NCBI GenBank assembly: GCA_015501075.1
Contig: JADNYJ010000001.1
Span: 1,550,001-1,614,000 of the forward strand
Direction of reading: 5' to 3'
DNA length: 64,000 nt
From: Gymnopilus junonius
Lineage: Eukaryota; Basidiomycota; Agaricomycetes; Agaricales; Galerinaceae
The notes beneath the pieces were generated by a model. The model was not told where the DNA came from, did no database searches, and saw only the letters and a list, made by a program, of their open reading frames with translations. Shown here piece by piece: positions 48,746 through 59,383 of this stretch; position 1 is the first letter of the stretch; each line of letters opens with the position of its first letter. The translations under genes were made by a program, and so were the position numbers.

Positions 48746-49143
48746 TCATCGGCTCTGCAACATATGTACAATTTAGCAGTGTCTCGCCAAGTCTTTCCAT
48801 CTTGTCATTAAATAGTACTCGATCAATATGAACTCACTTTGTACTGGAAATCTTATCACAAACAGAAATTTCAATTTGTGTTGCTCTTATGTCTATGGAC
48901 CTCTGAGAGTTCAAGGCATATAAATGCCAACAGACTTCACAATCCAGGATACAGACTTGTATGTAATCGATGCTCCTCGTCCACTATATATGGTCTTCAA
49001 TCTTCCTGTCAAAGAGACGCAAAAATAGCTTAAGTATTTGGCAATGAGGGAAGTCACTGGTCTGTGGCGTGTCTTCAGCGTGCTTCACTGGTCCTCCACA
49101 GTTCTCCACTGTTTTTCACTTGGCCATTAAACCTCATCACAGG
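48746..49143. other. Intergenic, about 400 bases
   Basis: 3' flank of copy B and promoter of the HET gene; nothing else seen. Confidence 0.4.
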
Positions 49144-50874
49144 ATGAATGCCCTACTTCAATGCCTCGGACTCAAACGCAAGGAACCTTTACCAGTGAAG
49201 GAAGACCAACCTCAACGACAATCAGCTACGGCTAAAGAGGCCCAGACTGCTCCCCCGACTTACAAATGGAAATTCATTGATGCTAATGCATTTATCTACC
49301 AAGGCGTACTGAAATTACATGATGAAGAAGACTTCCATGAGCTCGATTTCACAGCAATATCCTATACCTGGTCTCCAAACATGCTCGAATGGAGGAAGTG
49401 GATCTTGGACACAGACGGCTATCCTCATGAAGAAAAGAAAACCCGGGTACCCTCCGGAAAGTCAGCATCGGAAGACATGGAACGATTTCATCTTTTCTTT
49501 ACGGTCGTTTGCTTCCTTGTCCTTGCAAGAGGGGGAACTTTCTTCTGGATGGATGTTCTCTGCATAGACCAGGATTCGGATGATGAGAAGGCTTTTTTCG
49601 TTCCCAAGATGGGATCTTTATATGCCAGTGCAGTGGAAACCCACGTTTATCTCACTGGGTCCATGTTTGTAACCATGTCGTCCAAAGAATTGCATTCTCC
49701 GATCTGGGAGACTAGGGCGTGGACACTGCAGGAATATATCAAATCCAAAAACGTTGTATACTGCTATTGCTTCAGCGGAGACGTCATGCAGGACATCAAG
49801 GCACTCACCGACTCTCGCATGCCATCTCGCACAGTTGAACTTCGAGCTCCGATCTTGGATAAGTATAAATCCACCTCTTCCGACAACGCCTACATGCTGC
49901 AGATGGCGACAAAGGATAGAGTGACGTGCTATTTCGAAAACGACAGTCCTTTTGGACCTCAAATTTCGATGACGTCATACATGAAAACAGATATGTGGGG
50001 TCCAGATACGAATAAGATCATCGGACGGAGCACATTGGGCAAGTCTCTCTATAGCATGAAGCACGAGGCTTCAAAGGAGCAGACGATCTCAATGACCATG
50101 GTACTTCTAGCAGGCCGTATGTCGACATATCCAGAGGATATGATGTATTCCGTCCTCGGATTATTGGAGATGGAGGACTATCAGGTTCAGTACAAGATCG
50201 GATTTGAAGAAGCCAAGGCTGGAGTGTTTGAAAAGATGAAGCCAGACGTCTTGAGCATGGTTCTGGGGTCCGATTGGGCGTCCCTTCTGGAAGGTAAATA
50301 CAAAGATTCTGCACTTCCAAGGGTCATGGGGTCTGAACCCACGATCGGAATCGACAAGATAAAAATTACCAATTCATCCAAATATACAAGAACCGTTGGG
50401 ACGGAGGTGACATCAAGAAAGGAGCGCTTCAGGGTATGGAAAGACCTCTCTAGACGACAGACAGAAAATTTCTCGGTTGTCCGAGCTACGATGGGAAGCC
50501 AGACCTCAAGGTTGATGATCATGTTTTGCGCCAGTTTGTTTGACAACCCAGAGTATGCTTATATTCCAACGTCCGAGATACCAGAAGAGAATATACGCCC
50601 TGTCATTCTCTCTGGTGTAGCCAAGCTTACTGACGAAGAATACCACGACAAAGAATTCAAATATGACAGGATGGTAGATTTGGTTGAAATTGCAGTTTGC
50701 AGACATTACGGCTTGTTGACCGACCCAAGAGACCAACAATATATGAGCCGCACAGCTTTGTTGGCCTTGCAATGCGAAGAATCGCCTATCGGTTGCCTGA
50801 CAAGCAAGGGAGCAGTGCTGATCCTGGACGCGTATGCGCTTTCCGGAAACATCACTGTTAATGTGATCGAATAA
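49144..50874 (+). CDS. HET-domain protein (heterokaryon incompatibility type)
   Basis: Single exon, 576 residues from the ATG at 49144; an in-frame ATG at 49069 is less likely. HET motifs in order: FTAISYTWS (about residue 72); FWMDVLCIDQDSDDEKAFFV, then PKMGSLYASAVETHVYL (about 135-170); and the closing RAWTLQEYIKSKNVVYC (about 193). The remaining 370 residues have no recognised domain. The motif order is YxxxSYxW, lCIxQ, RaWtxQE, as in the family. HET domains trigger cell death after non-self fusion in ascomycetes; mushroom members are widespread and mostly uncharacterised. It lies downstream of the DUF4470-MYND pair on the same strand. Confidence 0.85.
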   Translation: MNALLQCLGLKRKEPLPVKEDQPQRQSATAKEAQTAPPTYKWKFIDANAFIYQGVLKLHDEEDFHELDFTAISYTWSPNMLEWRKWILDTDGYPHEEKKTRVPSGKSASEDMERFHLFFTVVCFLVLARGGTFFWMDVLCIDQDSDDEKAFFVPKMGSLYASAVETHVYLTGSMFVTMSSKELHSPIWETRAWTLQEYIKSKNVVYCYCFSGDVMQDIKALTDSRMPSRTVELRAPILDKYKSTSSDNAYMLQMATKDRVTCYFENDSPFGPQISMTSYMKTDMWGPDTNKIIGRSTLGKSLYSMKHEASKEQTISMTMVLLAGRMSTYPEDMMYSVLGLLEMEDYQVQYKIGFEEAKAGVFEKMKPDVLSMVLGSDWASLLEGKYKDSALPRVMGSEPTIGIDKIKITNSSKYTRTVGTEVTSRKERFRVWKDLSRRQTENFSVVRATMGSQTSRLMIMFCASLFDNPEYAYIPTSEIPEENIRPVILSGVAKLTDEEYHDKEFKYDRMVDLVEIAVCRHYGLLTDPRDQQYMSRTALLALQCEESPIGCLTSKGAVLILDAYALSGNITVNVIE

Positions 50875-51524
50875 ATTTTCAATATTAAACCTATACGTAC
50901 ATCGCCGTTTGTTTGCCGGGACAATCTTCGTTGGATAATACTTCAAAAACTTTGAGCTGGAGCTTCAAGCTGTAACCCTACAGAAAACTTGAGTCACTTG
51001 ACATAGTAATAAAAGAGGCATATGTTACCGTATGATTCCAAGAAAAGGAAGGAAACACGACAACAGGGACTTTCAATGTAGTGGTGGCATGTGACATGCC
51101 AGTTTCAGGGCGGGTCCCGGTAGCGCAAATGCCCTTTCCTTTTCAGGATGCAATTCGGGTCTCTGGCTCGCCTCCGGTCTCCTCGAGGCAAAAAAAGAGC
51201 GGAACTCTTGTGCAGCGTTACCGACTCCTTATTCCTACGACCTGAACTATCGTGTTCGGAGGGTCATTTGTAAATCGGGGAGTCCTGGCTTTTACCCAGA
51301 AACTGCCAGAACAGAACGTAGATGGATATCCTATACTAAAGTGCATATAAACGACTTGCTATTGCTAATGGAGTCACTCCTGATGATATCAAACTCCATT
51401 CTTCCTCTCGAAGAATTGAGCCCAGGGCGCAGTGCCTATTCGAATAACGTCTGGCGTTCCTTTGACCTGGGTTTAATTTGACACTGGAAGGGCTTTAGAT
51501 GCCTAGAATAAAAAATAAAATAGG
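50875..51524. other. Intergenic between convergent genes
   Basis: 650 bases between the HET and P450 stop codons. Nothing supported. Confidence 0.4.
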
Positions 51525-53515
51525 TCAATGAAGAGGAGATAACGGAAGCCACGGCACATACATGGTGGCCCCAGAACTCCATTCAATCTTTGGCTCGATT
51601 TCTATCCCTTTCTCGTCAACAGCCTTCGAAATGTCGAAGACAGCTAGGATGCTAGTAATATTCAAGAATAATGACATTTCCGCTAGGTGGGCGCCTAAAG
51701 AAATTTTTAAATGAGACAAGTGTCGAAGATTCTTGAAAGGCAGGCGTACCAGGGCAGGCTCTCCTACCAAATCCGAAGATGAATTTAAAAGGGTCTGGTT
51801 GGCGTCCTTCAGGATTTCCGAGATGACGCTCGGGATTGAACACATGGGGATCAGGGTAAATTTCTTCATCATGTACAATAGCCCTAGAAGGAGAATGAAA
51901 TGAAGTGGAATTTAAACATGTTATATATGAACAGACCAGATATTAGCAAAGATAGTGGTTCCCTTGGGAATGAAGTAGTTCTCATAAATATCATCTTCCA
52001 TAGCTTTATGAGGCAGCCCTGTCAAATTAAACAGTAAAGGTCAGCTCTTCGATTCTGTTCCTGTTGAGAAGTTCAATAGGTCGGTACCAAGTGGAGCGAC
52101 AGGACCCCAACGGAGGGTCTCTTTGATTATGGCCCGAATATAGGGAAGGGATTCATAATCATCATGGGAAGGCAGACGATTGGGAGCTAAAGTATCAATA
52201 TCCTTCTGAGCCCGTTTCTGTATTTCTGGATGTAGAGTCATCAGTAAAATGAAAGTCAACATCGCCGAAACGGTCTTGAGAGTTAGAACGTAGGATGAGT
52301 TCACAATATGAACATCGAAGTAAGTTGACTAACGGTGTCTCCACCACCAACGTAAAGAGCAGCAGCACACCACCTGATGTCGGTCAGGGAATTTCCGTCC
52401 AGGGTCTCGCCTCCCTCAAGAAGGTGCTTTGAGGTGAAGGAGTCAATGAAATCACCCTTTTCCTGTAAATTTAAGATGAGTTGCGGTATACACATAAGCC
52501 CCAGAAAAGAGGACCACGTACGACTTGTGTTTTTGCCCATTCAAAAGGAGCCGTCTCAGTTCGCTTCATTTCATGTCCAGCAGATTGAGCCGTCCTCTTA
52601 AAGCCAGCTCCAGGGAACCAAGATGGTAGAAATCGTACTGAAAGGTTAGGTGAGAAATCAATCAGAAATTAAGTGGAGAAGGATCTACATACAAAGAGGG
52701 AAGAATTCAACCCAATATTTTCCTGGTATATTAAGGCTAGTGGCTAACTGGAAAGCGTGTTCAAGTTGAAGTACTAAAGGGTCATCATTGGATTCGACTT
52801 GGTATCCATAGGCAACTTTAAGAATAACGGCAACAGCGTTTCTTTGAAATCAACCAGTCAGAATAGCTTTCGATATTTTGAGTTTGAGAAGATATCTTAC
52901 CTCCGGATATGTGCACCGTAATCCTGTGGAAAATTCGCTAAATTCTGCAGAAGAATTTGATTCTCCTGCAATTGTATCGGTCGATAGTCCTTGGATGCTC
53001 TTGGGTTTAGGCCGTTTCGGAGAAGGCGTCGGAAGAATTGGAATCGAGGGTCAGTCGAAGAGGTTAGAAACACACTGGCCTTCCGACCTGCTATCTCTCC
53101 TCCCATCCAAGAGGTTGGCCTGTCAGATGTAAGTCCTGAACGAGATTCCAGGAGTTCAAGAGCAGCTTTTCCAGAATTCAAAACAATAGTACTCTTGTTA
53201 AATGCGCGAAGATATATGACTGGGCCTGAATGGGTGATTACATTGTTGTCATAGGTCACTAGGAGATAGGAGTTGGGCAAAAGGCGTACCATAAGTTTTG
53301 GCCCATGACGCGAAGGTAAGCCAGGGATAAATTCTTGGCAACTGGTGCAGATTTCCAGTCAACCACTTTTGCTTGGGCCCCGGAGGAAGCTTGATTCCTC
53401 TAGCTCTGAAGCGACGCTGAGGCAGGTACCAGAGATAGGCATAGTAATAGATAGCGAGGCTGAACAACAGAAGGAGCCCTGGCCGTAGCAGGCTGCTTTC
53501 ACTAGACATCGCCAT
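51525..53515 (-). CDS. Cytochrome P450 monooxygenase
   Basis: Many short exons. An N-terminal membrane anchor (LLLLFSLAIYYYAYLWYL) is followed by the proline hinge LPPGPKQKW. The oxygen-binding I-helix GGGDT is completed as GGGDTTVSAM by splicing, then come ExxR in IKETLRW and the PERF-like FNPERHL. The haem loop is FGFGRRACPG, continued after an intron as AHLAEMSLFLNI; Ala replaces the usual Arg just after CPG. The layout fits the mushroom P450s often labelled O-methylsterigmatocystin oxidoreductase-like, microsomal enzymes that need a P450 reductase; substrate unknown. No frame break was found. Confidence 0.9.
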
Positions 53516-53920
53516 AGAGGTTGGTTATACGGAGGGTCGCTTTCAGCGCTTCAGCCTTCACGAACGGCAGAATACATAAGCTAAAGGAACGGCACGCCCT
53601 TTACCGTTCCCCGATCTCCAGGTCGCAGCTGGTCGGATTTCAAAAATAGAGCTGGGTTCTGATTGACAGGTGACAAGTCGTGTGGCCAGCTCTACTCGAT
53701 TGTCTATCAGCAGTACTTACGTACTCTAGACGTAAGAGGGGAGAAGTGTGTAAAGACTGAACACATATGGTGGTGACGAAAAAGTGATGGATGGATGATG
53801 ATGATGGAGTACATACCAGTGTGTTGACGAAACAGAAACCAAAGATACATCCTTCAGAATCATTATCAATTAAGTACTTCATGAAAAATGATGACAGCAG
53901 CAGACTAAATACACAAAAAT
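53516..53920. other. Intergenic, P450 promoter side and tRNA 3' flank
   Basis: About 400 bases with no gene seen; ATGATGATG-type repeats near 53797. Confidence 0.4.
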
Positions 53921-54004
53921 GACCACCGCAGGACTCGAACCTGCAACCTTTTGGTATCCGTAAGGCAATCGAAGCCAAACGCGCTACCATTGCGCTAGGT
54001 AGCC
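53921..54004 (-). tRNA. tRNA-Arg (UCG) with a 13-base intron
   Basis: Folds by hand: acceptor GGCTACC with GGTGGTC (two G-U pairs), D stem GCGC/GCGC around AATGGTA, anticodon stem TTTGG/CCAAA, T arm GCAGG TTCGAGT CCTGC. The anticodon loop reads C-T-TCG-A, then 13 extra bases, then A, so the intron sits at the canonical 37/38 position. It leaves a 71-base tRNA before CCA addition that reads the Arg codon CGA. Confidence 0.9.
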
Positions 54005-54150
54005 ATATGGATTTGGGGACTTACTCACTGCATTATGAGAAACCCGGAGATAGCAAAGTCAGAAGGCAGTGATGATGAGGATGACTTGCTCGAACCTTCT
54101 GTCATGACCTTTCACTCATACCATCACCTCTCCGGATACTACAATATACC

Positions 54151-54843
54151 ATGGCGCTCAACTGGCTTATGCTCAATTCAAACCGTACACCGGTTCCTCT
54201 CCCTAATGAAATGACGATAACGACCATTGATTCGGGTGTTGATATATCTATTACCGTTCCGGATGCCCCACCGTCTGGTTCTTCATCTGCTGGAGGATCT
54301 GGAGGAGTAAAGAAGTTGAGGGCGACTGGCAGGTCTTGGCTAACAGATCAACGCGTATGTTCTCTAGCCTTTGTTCGAGGCTCCCGTTATTGACCCTGGG
54401 CTATCGACATTCGTCTCCATGACTTCCTACAGTTCCTTTTCGCTGCGGACTCAGGATCTTCTTTCGAATCGCTCAGTGTGCCCTTACATTCCATCCTTAC
54501 GACCAAATTTGAGCAGCCAACTTTCGGAGCAAATTACCTGTCGTTCAACGTGAAGCCTTCTTCTGACGGTGGTCTGACGGAAGGCACAAGTGTGGAAGTC
54601 CGCTTCAAAGATCGGGCGATGTTCGAATTCGTCAGTCTCTTAGAGAAATCCAGAGAAAGGGCGATCTATATGAAGCGTCAGCTTGCAGAAGAGGACGAGG
54701 GGTTGCGTAAGTATACCTTTTCTCTATGGTTTGCTCAGTGTTGATGCCCTAAATCTTTAGCTACGTATACCATGCCAGCCGAGTCAAGCACAGTCACATT
54801 GGTAGGCGGTGTGCCAGTCGAGAATCCGCCTAGCTATGAATGA
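54151..54843 (+). CDS. WBP2-like GRAM-domain protein
   Basis: Exons 54151-54354, 54433-54706 and 54761-54843 give 186 residues. Starts MALNWLMLNSNRTPVPLPNE, then a GRAM-like beta domain (RATGRSWLTDQR, FLFAADSGSSFESLSVPLHS, TKFEQPTFGANYLSFNVKP, VEVRFKDRAMFEFVSLLEKS). It ends with the PY motif in NPPSYE, which binds WW domains. WBP2-like proteins interact with WW-domain proteins such as Nedd4-type ubiquitin ligases. Intact and short, typical of the fungal members. Confidence 0.8.
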
Positions 54844-55066
54844 ACGACCTCTGTACTCTATCACGACTGTATAATTCACCGAAGGATATGATGGGACTGT
54901 ATTACTAACTTATGGACAATTGATGAATGAGTTCATGACCTTCTCTCTCTCAGTTCTTGTTGTCGATCATCGGGTGGATGGATGGATGCTGGTATGCGGT
55001 GGCCTGCCATAGGCGATACTGATACAATTCCCCTCAGTTTCCAACCCACGGCTCGGGCGAAATCAA

Positions 55067-55591
55067 TCATCTCATCAACACCTTCATCGATGCAAGAGGT
55101 CTGCCCCACATTTGTGTGAGTTGTTCACAAAGGATCAATCCTGCTAATATTTGACTGCCAAGACCCATCAACGTGCAAGGAGTGTCCACGAGACCAGCAT
55201 GCACGAAACACGAAACACGACGCAGCAGCGTTCGAATTGACGGATCATGAAATGTCTCGCAGCTAGCCCAGTAGTGAATATCTACAAGCAAGCGATGATT
55301 CGGAGCGATGCTTGTGTCAAGATGCAAAGTAAATAAGAGGTCCATGGACTGCCATTGGTATTGACATAAAGAAGTTTCCTCATGGAGGTTACGTCCAAGC
55401 TTCGCCTTCAGGGTTGAGATGACGTTGTGCGGGGCATTAGGCGTTGTCTCAACCCTGAACGCCATGCGAAGGACGCAATTGAACGGATCAATGTCGAGTG
55501 GTGCTCCGTTGCCACATTCAAGTATGTAATGTGGCCATAAATCGTTCATGAGAAGCGATCTTGTCAGTGTGTTCAGGCGCTTCCTAGACAC
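55067..55591 (-). CDS. Hypothetical protein
   Basis: Uninterrupted 174-codon frame from ATG 55591 with no recognised domain, signal peptide or membrane segment. It includes LLVDIHYWASCETFHDPSIR and a Cys/Leu-rich C-terminus. Divergent from the lectin-like gene at 55678, only 86 bases apart. It could be a single-exon gene or chance; its length is above most chance frames here, but there is no homology support. Confidence 0.3.
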   Translation of the reverse strand: MSRKRLNTLTRSLLMNDLWPHYILECGNGAPLDIDPFNCVLRMAFRVETTPNAPHNVISTLKAKLGRNLHEETSLCQYQWQSMDLLFTLHLDTSIAPNHRLLVDIHYWASCETFHDPSIRTLLRRVSCFVHAGLVDTPCTLMGLGSQILAGLILCEQLTQMWGRPLASMKVLMR

Positions 55592-55677
55592 TAAACATAC
55601 AAGTCGTTTTCATCTTTAGACCCCAACTTTGAATAAAGGCCAGCCTAGCAAGGTATTTCTTTTTTCTAGAAACAGGT

Positions 55678-56932
55678 ATGCAGCACTCACGTTCTTTTAT
55701 TGGCGCCCCATTCCTTCGTACCCTCTCTGCTCTCCTGGTGTTTGCTGTTGCCGCGAACGCCCAGAGGAACTATACGGTCGTCAATAATTGCCCCGCTCCC
55801 GTAGATCTTTACATCGGCAGTGCGAAGGACAGCACTCTCGCCAAAGGAGCCAACACTACCAAGGTCCTTGGCAACGACGCAGGCTTCTTCTACACCACAG
55901 CCAACGGCGGTAAGCTCGACGGGTCTGCAACGCGCGCTGGATTCTATGGGGATCATGGCGCCACTTATTACTATATTGTCAAGGACGTGGGCGACTTCAA
56001 TGCCGGCATCAGCATTAAGCCTAATCACCCTGAAGTGAGCACTCACATTTCATTGCATAAAGCGAATGTCCGTTAAACCTAATTCATAGCGCAAAGGACT
56101 CTGTGCCGTAGCTCGCTGTGACAACGCATTTTGCCACGACGCGTTTGCCAAACCGCCTACCAGATTCCCTCGCCCTTCCATCACACCTCCTGCCTCGCCT
56201 GTCTACTCTTGCCCATTCCATGATGTTGCCTATACTATAACGTCAGTCTTGTCCTGCTCATTCCTCAAAAATTGTGCATACTTACATTTCCCTTGTTTAG
56301 ACAGCTTCTGTCCTTCTGGATCTTTCCCGCATGCTCCTCCTCCTCCCCCACCGCCGCCCCCTGCATACCATGCTATCCACCCGAATTTCTATCCTAATAA
56401 GTGCATCGACGTCCGTGGCGCCCAATTCGAGAACGGAACTCCCGTCCAAATGTAAGCCTCTTTTTTTTCATTTAGCTCAACGCGCCAACTCAAATTCTTT
56501 GAACAGCTACGACTGCAACGAGACTAATGCCCAGCGATAGGTTCTCAAGAAGGGTAGCACCAAGGTCCAAGTTGCTGGTACCAATTTCTGCTTGCATGCT
56601 GGTTCCAGTGAGTTCCGACCGACTTTGGCTCATCTTTTCGATTCTGGACTTACTTTTATCACTTTAGACTCTGGAAATACTGTCGGCATGAAAATCTGGC
56701 AATGCTATGATAATCTCCCCGCGCAGCAATGGTACTACACTGATGATAACCGCATTGCGCTTGAAGGAAAAGGTAAGAGTAGTCGTTCCGTGTTCGATGA
56801 TTCCTTTTGGCTGACCATCTCTCGCTTCTAGGACTCTGCCTCGACCTCACAGACGGAATATTGTCGAACTCGAACCGCCTTCAGACTTGGCAATGTACTG
56901 ATGGTAATGCGAATCAGATCTGGACCGAGTGA
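55678..56932 (+). pseudogene. Secreted protein with ricin-B-type beta-trefoil, copy 1, in-frame stop
   Basis: Exons 55678-56034, 56090-56241, 56305-56451, 56507-56607, 56668-56772 and 56832-56932 sum to 321 codons. A signal peptide (LSALLVFAVAANAQ) is followed by a small beta domain beginning YTVVNNCPAPVDLYI, with thaumatin-like flavour. Next are a Cys-containing segment, a proline run, and a C-terminal carbohydrate-binding trefoil with Q-x-W-type motifs (PAQQWYY, ANQIW) and CIDV, CLDL repeats. A TAG at 56538-56540 sits where copy 2 has Trp, so translation would stop early in the trefoil. No catalytic toxin chain is present; this is only the lectin-type fold. Confidence 0.75.
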
Positions 56933-57558
56933 AGACCTGGTGAAGGATTGGCTGCTGGAAATTCTGGAAATTGTAGGAATTAATGTCGGTTCCTTTCGAG
57001 TGGTCTAGAACTTAGAATCGCTGTCATAGGCTGGACTTCATAGCCATATGACCTTGCTTCGACTCATATATCTTAGATTAATATCTTGATTGACGTGCCT
57101 TTAACGTGCAGATAGCGTATACACTGTGTAAATCAGTTATTGTGATGAAGTTCTGAATCTTTGCGACCAAGCTGAACTCACGAGACTTGATACCTACGTG
57201 TTTCTTCAGGGCAACAGTAGAGTATGCGAATTTCAACGAAACCTGTCACAAAATACCTATATATCTTGGCGGCAGTTTATTAGACCTGTATATTGAATGA
57301 TTACACAAGGATAGGCCAGATGCACGGGTGATATAACTACCAGTCGCGGCGAGCGCCAAGTCATACCTGGCTAGACTGGCCTATTACTTTGCGATCAGGT
57401 GTACAACTCGTTGGGCGATGAATCGATGAAGCTCTACAGAATGGTATAGATCCTTGTCAATCTCTTGGAGTGCAAAACGGTGCCGTGCTACATCCACCTG
57501 GAATCCGAGATAAAAGGATGACCTACGGTGATGTTCTTCCAAATATTCATATTCAACC
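56933..57558. other. Intergenic between the tandem lectin-like genes
   Basis: 626 bases, no gene seen. Confidence 0.4.
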
Positions 57559-58832
57559 ATGGTTTTTCACCGTTCTTTCACGCAAACTATCGCTGCTGCT
57601 TGCTATTTCCTGACACTGGCTTGCTCGACTAAGGGCCAGCCCATCGTGGTCCGGCAGTATACTGTCGTCAACAAGTGTCCGGCTTCCATAGACCTGTATA
57701 TTGCTGGAGTGTATGACGCTACGCTAACAACGGGAGCAAGCACGACCACGACTGCAGGAGTTGATGCAGGTTTCTTTTATACCACTGCGAATGGGGGAGA
57801 TACGACTGGAGACGCCACTCGAGCAGGTTTTTTTGGGACTAATGACGTGAGTTAATCAGACTTTGCCTATATTGAATTCAGTGCTGAGCGACTTGACAGG
57901 GTGCCTATTATTATATAGTGGCCGATACAGCCCAATTCAATACCGGAATAAGCATTACACCAAATAATTACTCACCGGTAAGTTATCTTGCTTCTGAAAG
58001 GTATCAGAATCGAAGACGACTTGTAGAGTGGGGGATTTTGTGGTGTAGCGGAGTGCGATGATGTCTCTTGTACGAACGTATTCACGCAGCCTCCAACAGG
58101 CTTCCCCCCTATTTCAGACACCCCACCTAATCCACCAGTGTACTCGTGCCAACATTCCGATGTCGCTTTCACCATAACGTAAGTCGCCAATCTTTTCACT
58201 ACTGAAGAAGTTCACGTACTAATGGCATATTTGCTCATAGATTCTGTCCTTCCGGCTCTTTCCCCACTCCTCCCGCCCCAGTCGCACTTCATCCAAACGG
58301 TGACACGGCCAACTGCATGGATGTTAGAGGCGCTGTCTATGCAAATGGGACGCCGGTGCAGATGTAAGTTAACCTTCTATTTTTCTGCCGGTGATCCTCT
58401 GACCCGCATCACAGATATGACTGCAATGGTACCGGTGCACAAAAATGGGTGCTAAACCGAGGATCCACCAAGGTCAAAGTCTTCGGACAAAATTTCTGTT
58501 TGGATGCTGGTTCCAGTAAGTTTAAGGATTCCCATTTTACTCCGAATGGAAATTGATTCGAGGCCTTAGGTCCTGCTAACGGAGTTGGCATGAAAATTTG
58601 GCAATGCTACGATGACCTTCGCGCGCAACAGTGGTATTATGGACCCGATAATTCCCTCACCCTTGACGGAACAGGTGCGTGAAATTTGTGGGTCAAAACA
58701 TACCACACAGTGGTTGATGGCATTTGAGCAGCCTTCTGCTTGGACTTGACGAACGGCGTGTTGACAAACTCGAATCAATTACAAACCTGGCAGTGTTACA
58801 GTGGAAACGGAAATCAGATTTGGACGGAATAA
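57559..58832 (+). CDS. Secreted protein with ricin-B-type beta-trefoil, copy 2, intact
   Basis: Exons 57559-57846, 57900-57977, 58027-58178, 58241-58363, 58415-58515, 58570-58674 and 58732-58832 give 315 residues. A signal peptide (IAAACYFLTLACSTKG) precedes the small domain YTVVNKCPASIDLYIAGVYD. Conserved Cys residues (GFCGVAECDDVSC) follow, then a proline-rich linker and the trefoil with GAQKWVL, AQQWYYG and NQIW. It has one intron more than copy 1, at 57847, within the region coding the first domain. Likely an extracellular or wall-bound sugar-binding protein. There is no enzymatic domain. Intact reading frame. Confidence 0.8.
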
Positions 58833-59383
58833 AGGGTTGAACATTTTCATTTGCTGATGGACAAAATTTGTATTTGAATTAGTTCTTTGTGTTTGACAGA
58901 CTGATTATCAGTTAGGTAACTCACATTATTAACATTCAATAGTTTCTTGAAGCCTCTGAAGAACGGAGGAATAAAATTGAATTCGTGAACATGAACAAGG
59001 AAATTTGAAAGCCAAGCCTGGTTCAAGTATATGTTTGCTCCTGTGTGGCATGAGCCTTCGGAACATGCCTAAACGAGACAGACCGTATGCAGCAATTCCT
59101 CCTACGCAGAAACTCGCAGAAATATACCAGCCGGCTCCATTTTTTCATCCTGATTTCCATGGAAAATACGCGTTTGGGAATTCGTATACACAGAAATACC
59201 TATACAAACAATTTCTCGAAAGAGTACCCAGACGACAACGAGTACGGCAGTGGTAAGTGGTGTGTCAATTTATCGTGGGTGTCAGTGCGGAGAACTCATG
59301 GGAACCTTCTTTTGATGTAACGTTACTTTCATTAACCTTTGAATGTTGGTTATTGACCGTGACTGTTTGCCACTCTTTCGACA
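58833..59383. other. Intergenic, about 550 bases
   Basis: 3' flank of the lectin-like gene and promoter of Ies2. Short frames near 59005-59256 have no recognisable product. Confidence 0.4.

Noticed and set aside
55678..58832. Ribosome-inactivating toxin genes
   Set aside because: Only the ricin-B-type sugar-binding fold is present; no catalytic chain precedes it, so these are lectin-like secreted proteins.
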